The notes under the pieces are model-generated. The model saw nothing but the letters and a program-made list of their open reading frames with translations. It had not been told where the DNA came from and did no database searches. A stretch of DNA of 64,000 nucleotides from an uncultured Tenacibaculum sp. (GTDB lineage Bacteria; Bacteroidota; Bacteroidia; Flavobacteriales; Flavobacteriaceae): positions 186,001 through 250,000 of the forward strand of contig CANMIL010000005.1 in NCBI GenBank assembly GCA_947497895.1. The letters are read 5' to 3'. Of this stretch, positions 52,849 to 62,507 are shown in pieces; within the stretch, counting starts at the first letter, position 1; the number at the start of each line of letters is the position of its first letter. The translations under genes and the position numbers were made by a program.

Positions 52849-53888
52849 TCAAATCTTGTTATAGAAATTTCTTCATCAAGAGGGATTTGCTTTTCTAAAT
52901 AATCAAATAAACTATTCGCTATTGTAGGAGCAATCATAACGCCTCTTGTACCTAATCCATTTAAAACAGCTAAACACTTATATTTTGGATGTTTTCCTAC
53001 AAGAGGGCGTCTATCCTTAACTGTAGGTCTAATGCCAGCCGACTGTTCTACTATTTCGTATGGAACCGAAATTACTTTATTCAGTTTTTCTACTAATTCT
53101 TGTTTTCCTTCTTCTGTTGGTAATGAAGTTTTGTCGGTCCAATTGAAAGTTGCTCCTACTTTGTAATAATGGTTTCCGAGAGGCATTACAAATACTGAAG
53201 ATTTTAAAACAAAATCTATATCCAATTTTGGTGCATAAATGTTTAGGATTTCTCCCTTAGTACCATTGAGAGGTAAGTAATTAAAAAACGGATTCTCTTT
53301 TAGTCCAAAACCTTCACAGAAAACAACTTTATCGACAGTATAATTCAAATATCTTACATTATCATTAATATCTAAATCATCATAAACAAAATCCTCTTCA
53401 ACCAACCTATCACTATCTCTTAAATAATCTTTATAAGATTCCACCAAAACCTCAGTTTTAAGACGTCCTGTTCCCTTTAAAGTACCAAATCCATGATTAC
53501 ATATTACACCATCAATTTCTTTTTTTTCAATCTCTGACTGCATATAAACAGACATATTGGGCTTATCTAAAGCCATAAACCAATTATTCTGGTCTTGGAT
53601 AGAATTAAATGCCTTCTTAGTATCTAACTTAACATCAAAATTTTCGTTCAATTTTTTCTCAAGATTTTCATATTTAGGGATTGCATATTGTAATTGAACA
53701 TGACCATTCCAAGCTGGGGTAAACCTTTTTAAAATAACAGGATTGTACATTCCTCCCGCTACAAGTGATGATGTTTGAGAGTTATTTTCAAAAACAATGA
53801 ATGACTTGTTATTCTCTACAAGCTTTTCACAAAAGGCAATACCTGCCAAACCTAACCCAACTACAATATAGTCTACTTTTCTATCCAT
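52845..53888 (-). CDS. FAD-dependent oxidoreductase (DAO family)
   Basis: A 347-residue flavoenzyme beginning MDRKVDYIVVGLGLAG, with the FAD-binding GxGxxG loop at residues 11-16. The C-terminal NGLGTRGVMIAPTIA is the second FAD contact of D-amino acid oxidase/glycine oxidase-like proteins. The ATG at 53888 is chosen because an upstream ATG (53930) lies inside the terminator hairpin of the gld operon. Its substrate is unknown; amine or amino-acid oxidation is the family norm. It overlaps the convergent DUF983 gene by four bases. Confidence 0.88.
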   Translation of the reverse strand: MDRKVDYIVVGLGLAGIAFCEKLVENNKSFIVFENNSQTSSLVAGGMYNPVILKRFTPAWNGHVQLQYAIPKYENLEKKLNENFDVKLDTKKAFNSIQDQNNWFMALDKPNMSVYMQSEIEKKEIDGVICNHGFGTLKGTGRLKTEVLVESYKDYLRDSDRLVEEDFVYDDLDINDNVRYLNYTVDKVVFCEGFGLKENPFFNYLPLNGTKGEILNIYAPKLDIDFVLKSSVFVMPLGNHYYKVGATFNWTDKTSLPTEEGKQELVEKLNKVISVPYEIVEQSAGIRPTVKDRRPLVGKHPKYKCLAVLNGLGTRGVMIAPTIANSLFDYLEKQIPLDEEISITRFD

Positions 53889-53921
53889 AAAACAAAGGTA
53901 CGTATAAGTATATAGCAAAAA

Positions 53922-53950
53922 AAAGAGCATTTGTAATACAAATGCTCTTT
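53922..53950 (-). terminator. Intrinsic terminator of the gld operon
   Basis: A 13-bp stem (AAAGAGCATTTGT and complement, 3-base loop) with a run of eight T on the minus strand starts 21 bases after the gldN stop. Confidence 0.88.
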
Positions 53951-53970
53951 CTTTATAACTTCGTGCGAAA

Positions 53971-54840
53971 CTAGTAATTCCACATGTCCATTTCTCTATC
54001 TCGAATTCCTTCTTTAATTCTATTAGCTTCTAATAATTGGAATAATGAATTACCTCTTACATAGTCCTTAATTGACCTATCTCCATAAAGATTCTCTTCT
54101 TTTTGAATAACTGAAGTAAATCTACGAGCATTTAAAAGGTTATCATAAGAGATTGGTCTGGCAGAGTTCAATGGATTAAATACTTTTGATTTGTGCAAAG
54201 TTTCTCTAGCATCTGGATAAAAAGCCCAGAATAAAGCATAAATATTATCACCATCATCAATTTCTTCTCTTCCCAAAACTTGAACATCAGGTCCCATTGG
54301 AGCTATTCCAAGTAGACGATATTTTAGCTCACCTTGTCTTTTATCAAAGTACCAAATACCTTTTAACATGTATCCTTTAACCTGTTCAGATTTGATTTCA
54401 TACACATCCGTATTACCATAACCATCGTCTCTATTATCAAGAGTTTTCTCTTGAATATCTTCTATACCTATTTTAGTAGTAAAATAAGAATCGTCATAGA
54501 CTTCATTTATTTCACCATCTCTAATACCCTTAAGCAAAGAATCGTATAATGAACGTCTGTTGTTACCAGCACTAACGGTATCAATTGGGTAGTAATAAGG
54601 TAAATTAATTTTCTGATTTAAATCAATGTATTCCCACACTACCTTTGACCACAACACATCTCTATCGCTAATATTTCCGTATGGTAATGGTTTATCATCT
54701 TCAGAAGCTATTTGAGCCTCCGACTTAAATCCAATTTCGCTTACCTTTTTAGCATTTAAAAGGTTTGCTTGGGCACTTGCGTAACTTGTAGATACAAGTG
54801 TTAATGCAACCAAATAAAAACGCTTCCAATTCATACTCAT
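53971..54840 (-). CDS. gldN: Type IX secretion/gliding protein GldN
   Basis: A 289-residue periplasmic protein of the GldN/PorN family with a signal peptide (about residues 1-24). The family core is seen in DVLWSKVVWEYIDLNQKINLPYYYP, KGIRDGEINEVYDDSYF and PDARETLHKSKVFNPLN. GldN forms with GldK the ring below the outer membrane that links the secretion pore to the motor. It follows gldM by 12 bases and ends the operon. Confidence 0.96.
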   Translation of the reverse strand: MSMNWKRFYLVALTLVSTSYASAQANLLNAKKVSEIGFKSEAQIASEDDKPLPYGNISDRDVLWSKVVWEYIDLNQKINLPYYYPIDTVSAGNNRRSLYDSLLKGIRDGEINEVYDDSYFTTKIGIEDIQEKTLDNRDDGYGNTDVYEIKSEQVKGYMLKGIWYFDKRQGELKYRLLGIAPMGPDVQVLGREEIDDGDNIYALFWAFYPDARETLHKSKVFNPLNSARPISYDNLLNARRFTSVIQKEENLYGDRSIKDYVRGNSLFQLLEANRIKEGIRDREMDMWNY

Positions 54841-54852
54841 CTATTTTTCTTA

Positions 54853-56385
54853 TTAATTTGTAATCTCAATATTTACAGGTAATACCTTCTTAAGCTTATA
54901 GTTAGATCCAGAAACAGATGCTTTAATATCAAAAATAGATATTAAATCGTTTCTTCTAGCTTTCGCTAATGCTTTCTTAGCTCTAGCATTTAAACGTGTT
55001 CCAGACACCGGTATTGTAATTTGACCAGGAATTTTGATTTTAAAACTAGTTACATTTAATTTCAAATCAAATAAGAAATCCGGTAACCCTGCACCAACAA
55101 CGATTTTTGCAACACTCGATTTTGGCATTCTAACTGTACCAAACTGGTTTCTTACCATACCATTTGCTGGTGGAATATCCTTTACTCTAAACTTCTTTGA
55201 AGAACTAACAGGTACTCCACTTGGTAATTTACCATTAACTCGAATCGTTACTTCATTTCCTGCTTTTGGACGCATTGCGTAACTATTTCCTTTAACTCTA
55301 CTTAATCCAGGAGCACTTGCCGTAACTTTATTACCAGGTATCCCTGGGATAGAAATAGTTAATGGGTTAGTTAAACCACGGTATACCACGTTCATTTTAT
55401 CAGCAGATATAACAGCTTCATTCGGTTTTGGTATTACAGAATAACCTCCTTTAATTGGAATTTCAACTAAAGAGTCTCCTTCTTTAAAAAAGAAACTACC
55501 CTTTAAATCTTTATCTCCAACTCCACCAGCAGGGCCATCTAAAATAACCTGACCAGCTTTTATTTTACTCTCTTCTATCTCCTTTCCATTAAGTACAACT
55601 TTCTCAGCTGTTAAGTTAGGATCATTTTTACCTAATACAATTTTACCTGATAATTTTTCACCAGGATAATACGCATTCTTCTCAAAAACTACCATTGCAT
55701 CGTAATTCGTCATCGATACTGCTTTTGATAATTCTCCTTGCAACAATGTCGCCAATGCATCAGATTCAGTCGTTTTTATATCAGATTGAATCTGTGTCAT
55801 TTTAGTTAATGATGCGATTAAAGGAAATCCTTCGTAATTATAACTTAACCAAGATTTTTTTATTCCTTCTTTATCTTTAACATCACTAGTACTAAAACGT
55901 GCCTGAATAACCTTGGATAGGTCATTTTCTCCCAAAACCTCAAGAGCTTTCTCTCTAAACGTTTTTATCTTATCTACAAATTCTGCTCCTTCTTTTGAAA
56001 TCTTACCATTTGCAAAAAAGTACTGATCTAAAAAACCTGACTTATCCATTGCTTCATAAGCCTTTTTATCCTTTAAATCGGCAGTCATTTTACCTTTAAG
56101 ATCTTCAATATAGTTAAACAATTCATCAGCCATAACACGTAATTTATCCGTATCTTCTTTAGCCTTACCATATTGTTTAGCCTGTTCTGAAGCTTTTAAC
56201 GCTAGCGCCTCATAAGAAGCTTGGTTTGATTTAGTTGCCCTAGTATTCGACTCAGACAACTTTTCGTTCATTAATCCAAAAGCTGATAAAACCTCCTTAC
56301 TCATATTCATTGCTAGCATAGCAATAAAAACAAGATACATTAAGTTTACCATCCTCTGCCTAGGTGATTGTTTTCCTCCTGCCAT
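54853..56385 (-). CDS. gldM: Type IX secretion/gliding motor subunit GldM
   Basis: A 510-residue single-span inner-membrane protein. The start MAGGKQSPRQRMVNLMYLVFIAMLAMNMSKEV-type N-terminus (spans about residues 12-32) is invariant in the family. The periplasmic part is a rod of stacked beta domains (about 220-510) that reaches GldKN. With GldL it forms the proton-driven rotary motor for both secretion and gliding. It lies 44 bases after gldL. Confidence 0.97.
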   Translation of the reverse strand: MAGGKQSPRQRMVNLMYLVFIAMLAMNMSKEVLSAFGLMNEKLSESNTRATKSNQASYEALALKASEQAKQYGKAKEDTDKLRVMADELFNYIEDLKGKMTADLKDKKAYEAMDKSGFLDQYFFANGKISKEGAEFVDKIKTFREKALEVLGENDLSKVIQARFSTSDVKDKEGIKKSWLSYNYEGFPLIASLTKMTQIQSDIKTTESDALATLLQGELSKAVSMTNYDAMVVFEKNAYYPGEKLSGKIVLGKNDPNLTAEKVVLNGKEIEESKIKAGQVILDGPAGGVGDKDLKGSFFFKEGDSLVEIPIKGGYSVIPKPNEAVISADKMNVVYRGLTNPLTISIPGIPGNKVTASAPGLSRVKGNSYAMRPKAGNEVTIRVNGKLPSGVPVSSSKKFRVKDIPPANGMVRNQFGTVRMPKSSVAKIVVGAGLPDFLFDLKLNVTSFKIKIPGQITIPVSGTRLNARAKKALAKARRNDLISIFDIKASVSGSNYKLKKVLPVNIEITN

Positions 56386-56429
56386 AATTTATAAAACTTT
56401 TTAAGTTAATAATTAGATAAGAAATCTAA

Positions 56430-57080
56430 TTATTTATTAGACATTGCAGATAACATTCCACCATAAACTCCGTTTAAAGACGATAAGTTTGTAGCCAATG
56501 AATCCATTTGCTCTTGTAAACGTTGTGTGTTCTCAACCATTGCTGAATTAATTTCAGCTTGTCTTGAAGCATTGTCTACTTGTGTAGAGTAGAGGCTATT
56601 TAATGACTCCATTTTTGCAGCAGCCATTGCCATTTGTTCGTTGTATTGATTCGTAGAAGAAACAGTTTCTGAAGTTGCCGTTAATCCTTCGGCAGCACCT
56701 TGAAAATTCTTGATACTGTCACCTAAACTTGAAATTAGAGTTGCATCCAGTTTAGCCTCTTTTAGAATGTCATCTAATTTTTGAGATAACATACTCTGAG
56801 CTTCATCTGGAGTACCCTCTTTTTTCTTACCTCCTAAAGATGATCCACCTGCTAATTCGGGATAAACTTTAGTCCAATCCAATTCTTCTTCAATTGGTTC
56901 AAATGCCGAGATAGCAAAAATAATTGCTTCTACTACTAGTCCTGCTGTTAGCATTACACCTCCAGTTAATGGACCAATTTTAAAATGCATAATTTTGAAT
57001 AGGGCTCCTAAGATTACTACAGAAGCTCCTAGTCCATATGCCATGTTAAATACTTTTTTAGCTGATTTTGATTGTGCCAT
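56430..57080 (-). CDS. gldL: Type IX secretion/gliding motor subunit GldL
   Basis: A 216-residue inner-membrane protein with two spans (about residues 12-32 and 37-58). Glu51 in the second span (GLVVEAIIFA) is the counterpart of the proton-path glutamate described in Flavobacterium GldL. The cytoplasmic tail is helical with a coiled coil. GldL forms the pentameric stator-like ring around GldM. It is 63 bases after gldK. Confidence 0.97.
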   Translation of the reverse strand: MAQSKSAKKVFNMAYGLGASVVILGALFKIMHFKIGPLTGGVMLTAGLVVEAIIFAISAFEPIEEELDWTKVYPELAGGSSLGGKKKEGTPDEAQSMLSQKLDDILKEAKLDATLISSLGDSIKNFQGAAEGLTATSETVSSTNQYNEQMAMAAAKMESLNSLYSTQVDNASRQAEINSAMVENTQRLQEQMDSLATNLSSLNGVYGGMLSAMSNK

Positions 57081-57143
57081 AATTTTTAATTTTTAAGGGA
57101 AATTAATTAATATTTAAGTTTAATTTGGGTACTATTTTTTTTG

Positions 57144-58508
57144 TTATTGACTCTTGTTTGTTCCTAAGTAATCTTGAACAGTTCTGAATCCTATATAACT
57201 TCTAGCGGTATCGGCATACTCCCAATCTCTCGAACTCACCTCTAAGAAATAAGCTACATCTTTCCATGATCCACCACGAATAATTTTTCTTCTATTTTCT
57301 CTATTTTCTACGTTCGGGTTCATTGTTGATCCCATGTAGTAAGACATCTGATTATAAGCTGTATTTGTCCACTCTGCAACATTTCCAGCCATATTGTATA
57401 AACCGTATTCGTTTGCGTTGTAAGAAACAGCTTCTACTGTATATAAAGCACCATCAGCTGCATAATCACCTCTAACTGGTTTGAAGTTTGCTAAGAAACA
57501 ACCTCTATCACTTGTTGTACTAGGCCCTCCCCATGGATATTTAGCATAGTTCAATCCTCCACGAGCAGCGTACTCCCATTCAGCCTCTGTTGGAAGTCTG
57601 AAAGCTGGTACTAATCCTAATTTTTTCTTTGAACGTTGATAACTATTTTTCTCTTTAGTTCTCCAGTGACAAAATGCCTTAGCTTGACGCCAATTTACAC
57701 CAACTACAGGATAATTTTCATAAGCCTTGTGTGCAAAATACTCTTGGTGCATTGGGTCGTTATAAGAGTAATTAAAATCTTTAATCCATACTGTGGTATC
57801 AGGATAAATGTTAATCACCTCATCTTTCATAAACTCCTTTCTATCTTTTCCAAATCTAGCAGCATTTTCGTTGTCAAACCAATAATAACGGTAATTCAAC
57901 AATTTCGTATTGAAAGTTCTGATTCCGTCAAGAGCCTCATCTTTCTTAATGTAAAGAGAGTCCATAACTTCAACATAATCAGCATCAGGAAACTCTTGAT
58001 TCTCCCAGATGATTTCTTCATCCCAATTTAATGGTTTTAAAGAATCTAACCCTTCACCAAGTTCGTAATAATTCTCACGCATATACTTTTCATACGGAGT
58101 TTCATTCACTGTATCTTTTGATGCGAAGGCATACAATTGAATTCCTTCTGGTTTATCATCACCTTCACCTGAAGATGCAAACTCAGCTTGCATTGCTAAC
58201 TTAGTACGAGTGATTGAATCTCTTACCCAAAAAACAAATTGTTTGTATTCGCTATTTGTAATTTCAGACTCATCCATATAGAAAGGCTGAACAGTTACAG
58301 TTTTTGTTGGAGCATTCATTGTTCCTAATGGATCTTCATCTTGCTTACCCATAGTAAAAGAACCTCCTGGTATTTTCGCCATTCCAAATGGTTTTTCAGC
58401 AAACCATTTCCTCTTCGATTTCACACCAACCAACTCTCCTCTATCGCCACTAGAACCACAGGCGTAAACGATAGATACTAATAATGCACATACTGCTAAT
58501 TTCTTCAT
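57144..58508 (-). CDS. gldK: Type IX secretion/gliding lipoprotein GldK
   Basis: A 454-residue lipoprotein (lipobox VYAC, Cys17) with an FGE-sulfatase fold from about residue 40 to 445 (PGGSFTMGKQ at the start, RLPTEAEWEYAARGG, GNVAEWTNTAYN, IIRGGSWKD). The active-site cysteines of true formylglycine-generating enzymes are missing, as is normal for GldK, which is structural: it forms the ring at the outer membrane with GldN. First gene of gldKLMN. Confidence 0.97.
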   Translation of the reverse strand: MKKLAVCALLVSIVYACGSSGDRGELVGVKSKRKWFAEKPFGMAKIPGGSFTMGKQDEDPLGTMNAPTKTVTVQPFYMDESEITNSEYKQFVFWVRDSITRTKLAMQAEFASSGEGDDKPEGIQLYAFASKDTVNETPYEKYMRENYYELGEGLDSLKPLNWDEEIIWENQEFPDADYVEVMDSLYIKKDEALDGIRTFNTKLLNYRYYWFDNENAARFGKDRKEFMKDEVINIYPDTTVWIKDFNYSYNDPMHQEYFAHKAYENYPVVGVNWRQAKAFCHWRTKEKNSYQRSKKKLGLVPAFRLPTEAEWEYAARGGLNYAKYPWGGPSTTSDRGCFLANFKPVRGDYAADGALYTVEAVSYNANEYGLYNMAGNVAEWTNTAYNQMSYYMGSTMNPNVENRENRRKIIRGGSWKDVAYFLEVSSRDWEYADTARSYIGFRTVQDYLGTNKSQ

Positions 58509-58610
58509 ACTTTATTCTTTTCTTATAAAAAGAGGCGTAAACCTATTATTTTTTTTATTAAAAAACAATTTCGAGTTATAAAAATTACTCCAGATAGACT
58601 TAACTATCTT

Positions 58611-59765
58611 TTATGCAAGCTTTTGTAAAGCTTTAAACCATCTTTTGGGTATTTTTAATTTGAGAGCTTCTTCATAATCTCGATAGCTACATGGTATTAA
58701 CGCATGTCTTTTATGTTTATTATTCGATATTAAATTTATTTCCATCCACCAGCGACCACTTCTGTCACTTTTGTAAAAATTTAGTGGATCATCGTCATCT
58801 AAAATGACTGTAAATTTTTCATAACTTTCCTTTGAAGCAAAGGGATAATCATTAGCCCTCTTGTTAACTCCTTCAATAAAATACCACAGAATTTGAGCTA
58901 TTAATTTCGCAGTTTGATTGTTAACATCAATAGTCCCATTGTACTCATAAATCCCGAAAGAAGTTACTTTATCACTGATTCCAGCATACCTGGCTATTGC
59001 ACAAGCGTCTTCGCCATAAAATCCGTTTGGTGAAGCATTTGAATTCCCAGGTGCATCACTTTGTCTGACACTTCCAATATCAAAACTCACAATATCAGCA
59101 TCTCGTAAAATTGGTTCAACCAAAGTAATGTCTTTCACCTCACCTAGCCTGTAAGCATCAAAATAAAGCTTATCAACCAATTGTATTTCTTCTTGAGAAT
59201 TGAAAAATGTTTGGTACCCAATATTGCTGTAATTAAACAGATTATTAGGCTCCTCCATAATTATTTTACTAAGGAAAGATCTAGACATTAGATCTTCATC
59301 AGATGTACCTATATCAAAGCGACTATCTATTGCGACCAGGTTCACCGTTTGTTCAAGTTCATCATATGCACGATAATTTGCATACGTTAAATCTTGAGTT
59401 CCTCCAATAATAACGGGAATAATTCCCTGTTTGATTAAATATGATACAGCGTTAGAAACTGCAAAGTAAGTATCTTGTATTGTATTACCCTGTTCAATAT
59501 TTCCTAAATCAGCAATTGAAACATGCCAATCTCCAGAAAACAATTGATACAATTCTTTTCTAATATAATACAAACCTTCATGAGAATTATATTGCTCAGC
59601 TCCCCTACTCTCAGCAATACCCATGATGGCAATTTTCACTCCAGATAATTCTGGAAAGCCTTCTTCAGTATGCAATTGCACCAATTTACCAAGCACCATA
59701 GCTGGGCATGACATAATATTGGTAACTACCGAATTTTCTAATGGTGAAAAGAATTCGACATTCAT
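58611..59765 (-). CDS. Arginase-fold (ureohydrolase) protein with degraded metal site
   Basis: A 384-residue protein of the arginase/agmatinase/formiminoglutamase family. The three metal motifs are recognisable but altered: GGTQD (121-125) where active members have GGDH, so the His is Gln124; DSRFD (147-151) where they have DAHxD, so the His is Arg149; and SFDIG (227-231) where they have SxDxD, so the second Asp is Gly231. Three of six manganese ligands are therefore lost. The rest of the fold, including DAPG (237-240) and a GIYEYN segment (271-276), is kept. It lies upstream of gldK on the same strand (102-base gap). A binding or scaffold role linked to the gld operon is inferred; automatic annotation would probably call it formimidoylglutamase. 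Confidence 0.85.
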   Translation of the reverse strand: MNVEFFSPLENSVVTNIMSCPAMVLGKLVQLHTEEGFPELSGVKIAIMGIAESRGAEQYNSHEGLYYIRKELYQLFSGDWHVSIADLGNIEQGNTIQDTYFAVSNAVSYLIKQGIIPVIIGGTQDLTYANYRAYDELEQTVNLVAIDSRFDIGTSDEDLMSRSFLSKIIMEEPNNLFNYSNIGYQTFFNSQEEIQLVDKLYFDAYRLGEVKDITLVEPILRDADIVSFDIGSVRQSDAPGNSNASPNGFYGEDACAIARYAGISDKVTSFGIYEYNGTIDVNNQTAKLIAQILWYFIEGVNKRANDYPFASKESYEKFTVILDDDDPLNFYKSDRSGRWWMEINLISNNKHKRHALIPCSYRDYEEALKLKIPKRWFKALQKLA

Positions 59766-59826
59766 TTATTTAAGGGGATTAAAAGTATCGCAATATACTA
59801 AAAAAACTATTTCAACCTAGAATTGT

Positions 59827-62301
59827 TTATTTCTTTTTTTTGGTTGTTTTCTTTTTAGGAGTTTTAGCCTCAATCATTTTAACAGCCTCTTCCTGAGTGA
59901 GTTTCTCTATCTCTGTTGTTTTCGGAAGTTCTACTTTTATTTTTCCTTTGATTACGTTAAAACGTCCCCATCTAGCTTTTTCTACTCTAATACCAACTTC
60001 TTCAAAATTATGAATAAGTTTCTCTCTCTCTTTGCGTTTCTTATCTTCAATTAACTCTTCCAAGTCTGCTTGAGACAAGTTATCAAAGTCATATTTCTTA
60101 TTTACATTGATGAAAATTGAATTCCATTTAATGAATGGACCAAATCGACCTACACCTTTTTGTATAGGCATTCCTTCATAGGTTCCTATTGGTGCATCTG
60201 CCTTTCGCTTTTCCTCAATTAATTCAACAGCTCTGTCCATATCAACAGACATAGGGTTTTCTCCTTTTTCAAGAGAAACATATTTTCCATCAAACTTGAT
60301 GTATGGTCCAAAACGACCATTAGCCACCACTACTTCCTTCTCTTCATAATTCCCAAGAGTTTTTGGAAGCTTAAACAAATCCATTGCTTCCTCATAAGTA
60401 ATAGAGCTCATAGTTTGATCTCCTTGTAAACTGGCAAATTTAGGTTTCTCTTCATCTGTTGCCTCACCAATTTGAACCATTGCTCCAAAACGTCCTAAAC
60501 GCACATATACATTTTTACCACTTTCTGGATCAATTCCTAGTAAACGCTGTCCACTTGCTCTATCCGCATTTGCTGCTACATCTTCTACATGTAAATGAAA
60601 GCTTTTATAGAAGTCTTTAATCATTGCCGTCCAGTCTTCTTTACCAGATGCAATCTCATCAAATTCATCTTCTACTTTAGCTGTAAAACCATAATCCAAT
60701 ACGGACTCAAAGTTTTCCACTAAGAAATCATTTACAATATTACCTATATCAGTAGGCACTAATTTTCCTTTATCCGAACCAACTTTTTCCGTTAACTCTT
60801 TTTCAGTTATACTGTTGTTACTTAATTTTAACTGAGCATATTTTCTATCCTTGCCATCCACCGATCCTTTCTCAATATACTGCCTCCTTTGTATTGTGGA
60901 AATAGTTGGCGCATAAGTAGATGGACGTCCTATACCTAACTCTTCTAATCTCTTAACCAATGCTGCTTCAGTATATCTAGCTGGAGGTCTTGTATATCTC
61001 TCAGTAGCTAAAATTACTTCATTATTAAGCTCCTCTCCTATAACCATTCTAGGCAACATTCCTTCCTGCTCTTCCTCCTCATTATCCGTCCCTTCTAGGT
61101 ACACCTTTAGAAACCCTTCAAACTTAATCACCTCTCCATTTGCTAGAAAGGTTTTATCATTTTTGTTATTATCAATCTTAACAGAAGTTCTTTCTAATTG
61201 AGCATCACTCATTTGCGAAGCTAAGGTTCTCTTCCATATTAAACTATACAATCTATCTTGATCATAATCTACAGAAACTTCATGACGAGACATGTCAGTA
61301 GGACGAATGGCTTCGTGAGCCTCCTGTGCCCCTTTCGATTTTGTTGAATAGTTTCTTGGTTTGCTGAATTCTGCTCCGTAATAACTGGTTATTTCGCTTT
61401 CCGCGGCTTTTTTCGCGTCTTCAGATAGATTCACACTATCTGTTCTCATATATGTAATTAACCCGGCTTCATATAACCTCTGTGCCATCATCATCGTTTT
61501 TGCTACTGGAAAACCTAGTTTTCTAGATGCCTCCTGCTGTAAAGTAGAAGTTGTAAAAGGTGCTGCTGGAGATTTTTTAGCTGGTTTTTTCTGTAAGTCT
61601 GCAACATTGAACGTAGCATCCAAACATGAATTTAAGAATGTTTCCGCTTCTTCTTTAGATGGAAAATTCTTTCCTAATTTTGCTTTAAACTTCTTCCCTT
61701 CTTCACTTACAAACTCTGCATCAACTCTATAAGATGCTTGAGCGTTAAACGCTTCAATTTGTCTTTCTCTCTCTACAATTAATCTAACTGCAACAGATTG
61801 TACACGACCAGCCGATAGCCCTCCTTTTACTTTTCTCCAAAGTACAGGTGACAACTCATAACCAACTAGTCTATCTAAAATTCGTCTCGCTTGTTGAGCA
61901 TTAACTAAATTATAATTAATACTTCTTGGATTATCAACTGCTCTTAGAATGGCATTCTTAGTAATCTCATGAAAAACAATCCTTTTTGTACTATCATCTT
62001 TCAATTTTAATTGCTCAAATAAATGCCAAGCAATCGCCTCTCCTTCCCGATCCTCATCGGATGCTAACCAAACAGTTTCTGCCTTCTTTGCTAAATCCTT
62101 TAGTTTTTTTACCACCGCTTTTTTATCAGTGGAAACAATGTATTTGGGTTTAAAATCTCCTTCAACATCAATTCCTAATTCCTTTGATGGAAGATCTGCA
62201 ATATGCCCAAAACTAGACTCTACCTGAAAATCTTTTCCTAAAAATTTTTCAATAGTTTTTGCTTTTGCTGGTGACTCTACTATAACTAAATTCTTTGCCA
62301 T
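59827..62301 (-). CDS. topA: DNA topoisomerase I
   Basis: An 824-residue type IA topoisomerase starting MAKNLVIVESPAKAKTIEKF; an upstream TTG would add 19 residues with no match. The Toprim motifs are VESPAK and ASDEDREGEAIAWH; the catalytic tyrosine is in ITYMRTDS (near residue 298). After the core come three C-terminal repeats (GRFGPYIKFDGKYV, GRFGPFIKWNSIF, ARWGRFNVIKGKI) and a Lys-rich tail, in place of zinc fingers, as usual in Bacteroidota. It relaxes negative supercoils. A TACTTTTG -7 box lies at 62363-62356. Confidence 0.96.
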   Translation of the reverse strand: MAKNLVIVESPAKAKTIEKFLGKDFQVESSFGHIADLPSKELGIDVEGDFKPKYIVSTDKKAVVKKLKDLAKKAETVWLASDEDREGEAIAWHLFEQLKLKDDSTKRIVFHEITKNAILRAVDNPRSINYNLVNAQQARRILDRLVGYELSPVLWRKVKGGLSAGRVQSVAVRLIVERERQIEAFNAQASYRVDAEFVSEEGKKFKAKLGKNFPSKEEAETFLNSCLDATFNVADLQKKPAKKSPAAPFTTSTLQQEASRKLGFPVAKTMMMAQRLYEAGLITYMRTDSVNLSEDAKKAAESEITSYYGAEFSKPRNYSTKSKGAQEAHEAIRPTDMSRHEVSVDYDQDRLYSLIWKRTLASQMSDAQLERTSVKIDNNKNDKTFLANGEVIKFEGFLKVYLEGTDNEEEEQEGMLPRMVIGEELNNEVILATERYTRPPARYTEAALVKRLEELGIGRPSTYAPTISTIQRRQYIEKGSVDGKDRKYAQLKLSNNSITEKELTEKVGSDKGKLVPTDIGNIVNDFLVENFESVLDYGFTAKVEDEFDEIASGKEDWTAMIKDFYKSFHLHVEDVAANADRASGQRLLGIDPESGKNVYVRLGRFGAMVQIGEATDEEKPKFASLQGDQTMSSITYEEAMDLFKLPKTLGNYEEKEVVVANGRFGPYIKFDGKYVSLEKGENPMSVDMDRAVELIEEKRKADAPIGTYEGMPIQKGVGRFGPFIKWNSIFINVNKKYDFDNLSQADLEELIEDKKRKEREKLIHNFEEVGIRVEKARWGRFNVIKGKIKVELPKTTEIEKLTQEEAVKMIEAKTPKKKTTKKKK

Positions 62302-62442
62302 TTTTCTAACTCTTAAAATAGCCAAACTAAATAACTTGTGGCTGTTTTCAGTTTGCAAAAGTAGCCACTTTTTTTTTATTTGACCTTTTATTGATCAAAT
62401 TTACTTTTTGTATTTCTTTTATCTACAATTAATTTCTGTCAT

Positions 62443-62477
62443 CTTGTCATATTATATCTATTTTGGTTGTATCTTTG
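62443..62477 (+). promoter_or_regulatory. Predicted promoter of miaB
   Basis: TATCTTTG at 62470-62477 fits the -7 consensus TAnnTTTG, with a CTTG at 62443-62446 near the -33 place (spacer longer than ideal). It supports the ATG at 62508, not the TTG at 62463, as the miaB start. Confidence 0.5.
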
Positions 62478-62507
62478 CTGTCTATTTTTTACCTCGATTT
62501 AAGATTT

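Noticed and set aside
52845..53930. Longer FAD oxidoreductase starting at 53930
   Set aside because: That ATG lies within the gld operon terminator and precedes the family N-terminus by 14 unmatched residues.
57144..58508. GldK as the formylglycine-generating enzyme for the nearby sulfatase
   Set aside because: The fold is shared, but the catalytic cysteine pair is missing and the full gldKLMN context shows it is the structural lipoprotein.
58611..59765. Active formimidoylglutamase of histidine breakdown
   Set aside because: Three metal ligands are replaced and no other hut gene is near, so I do not claim the activity.
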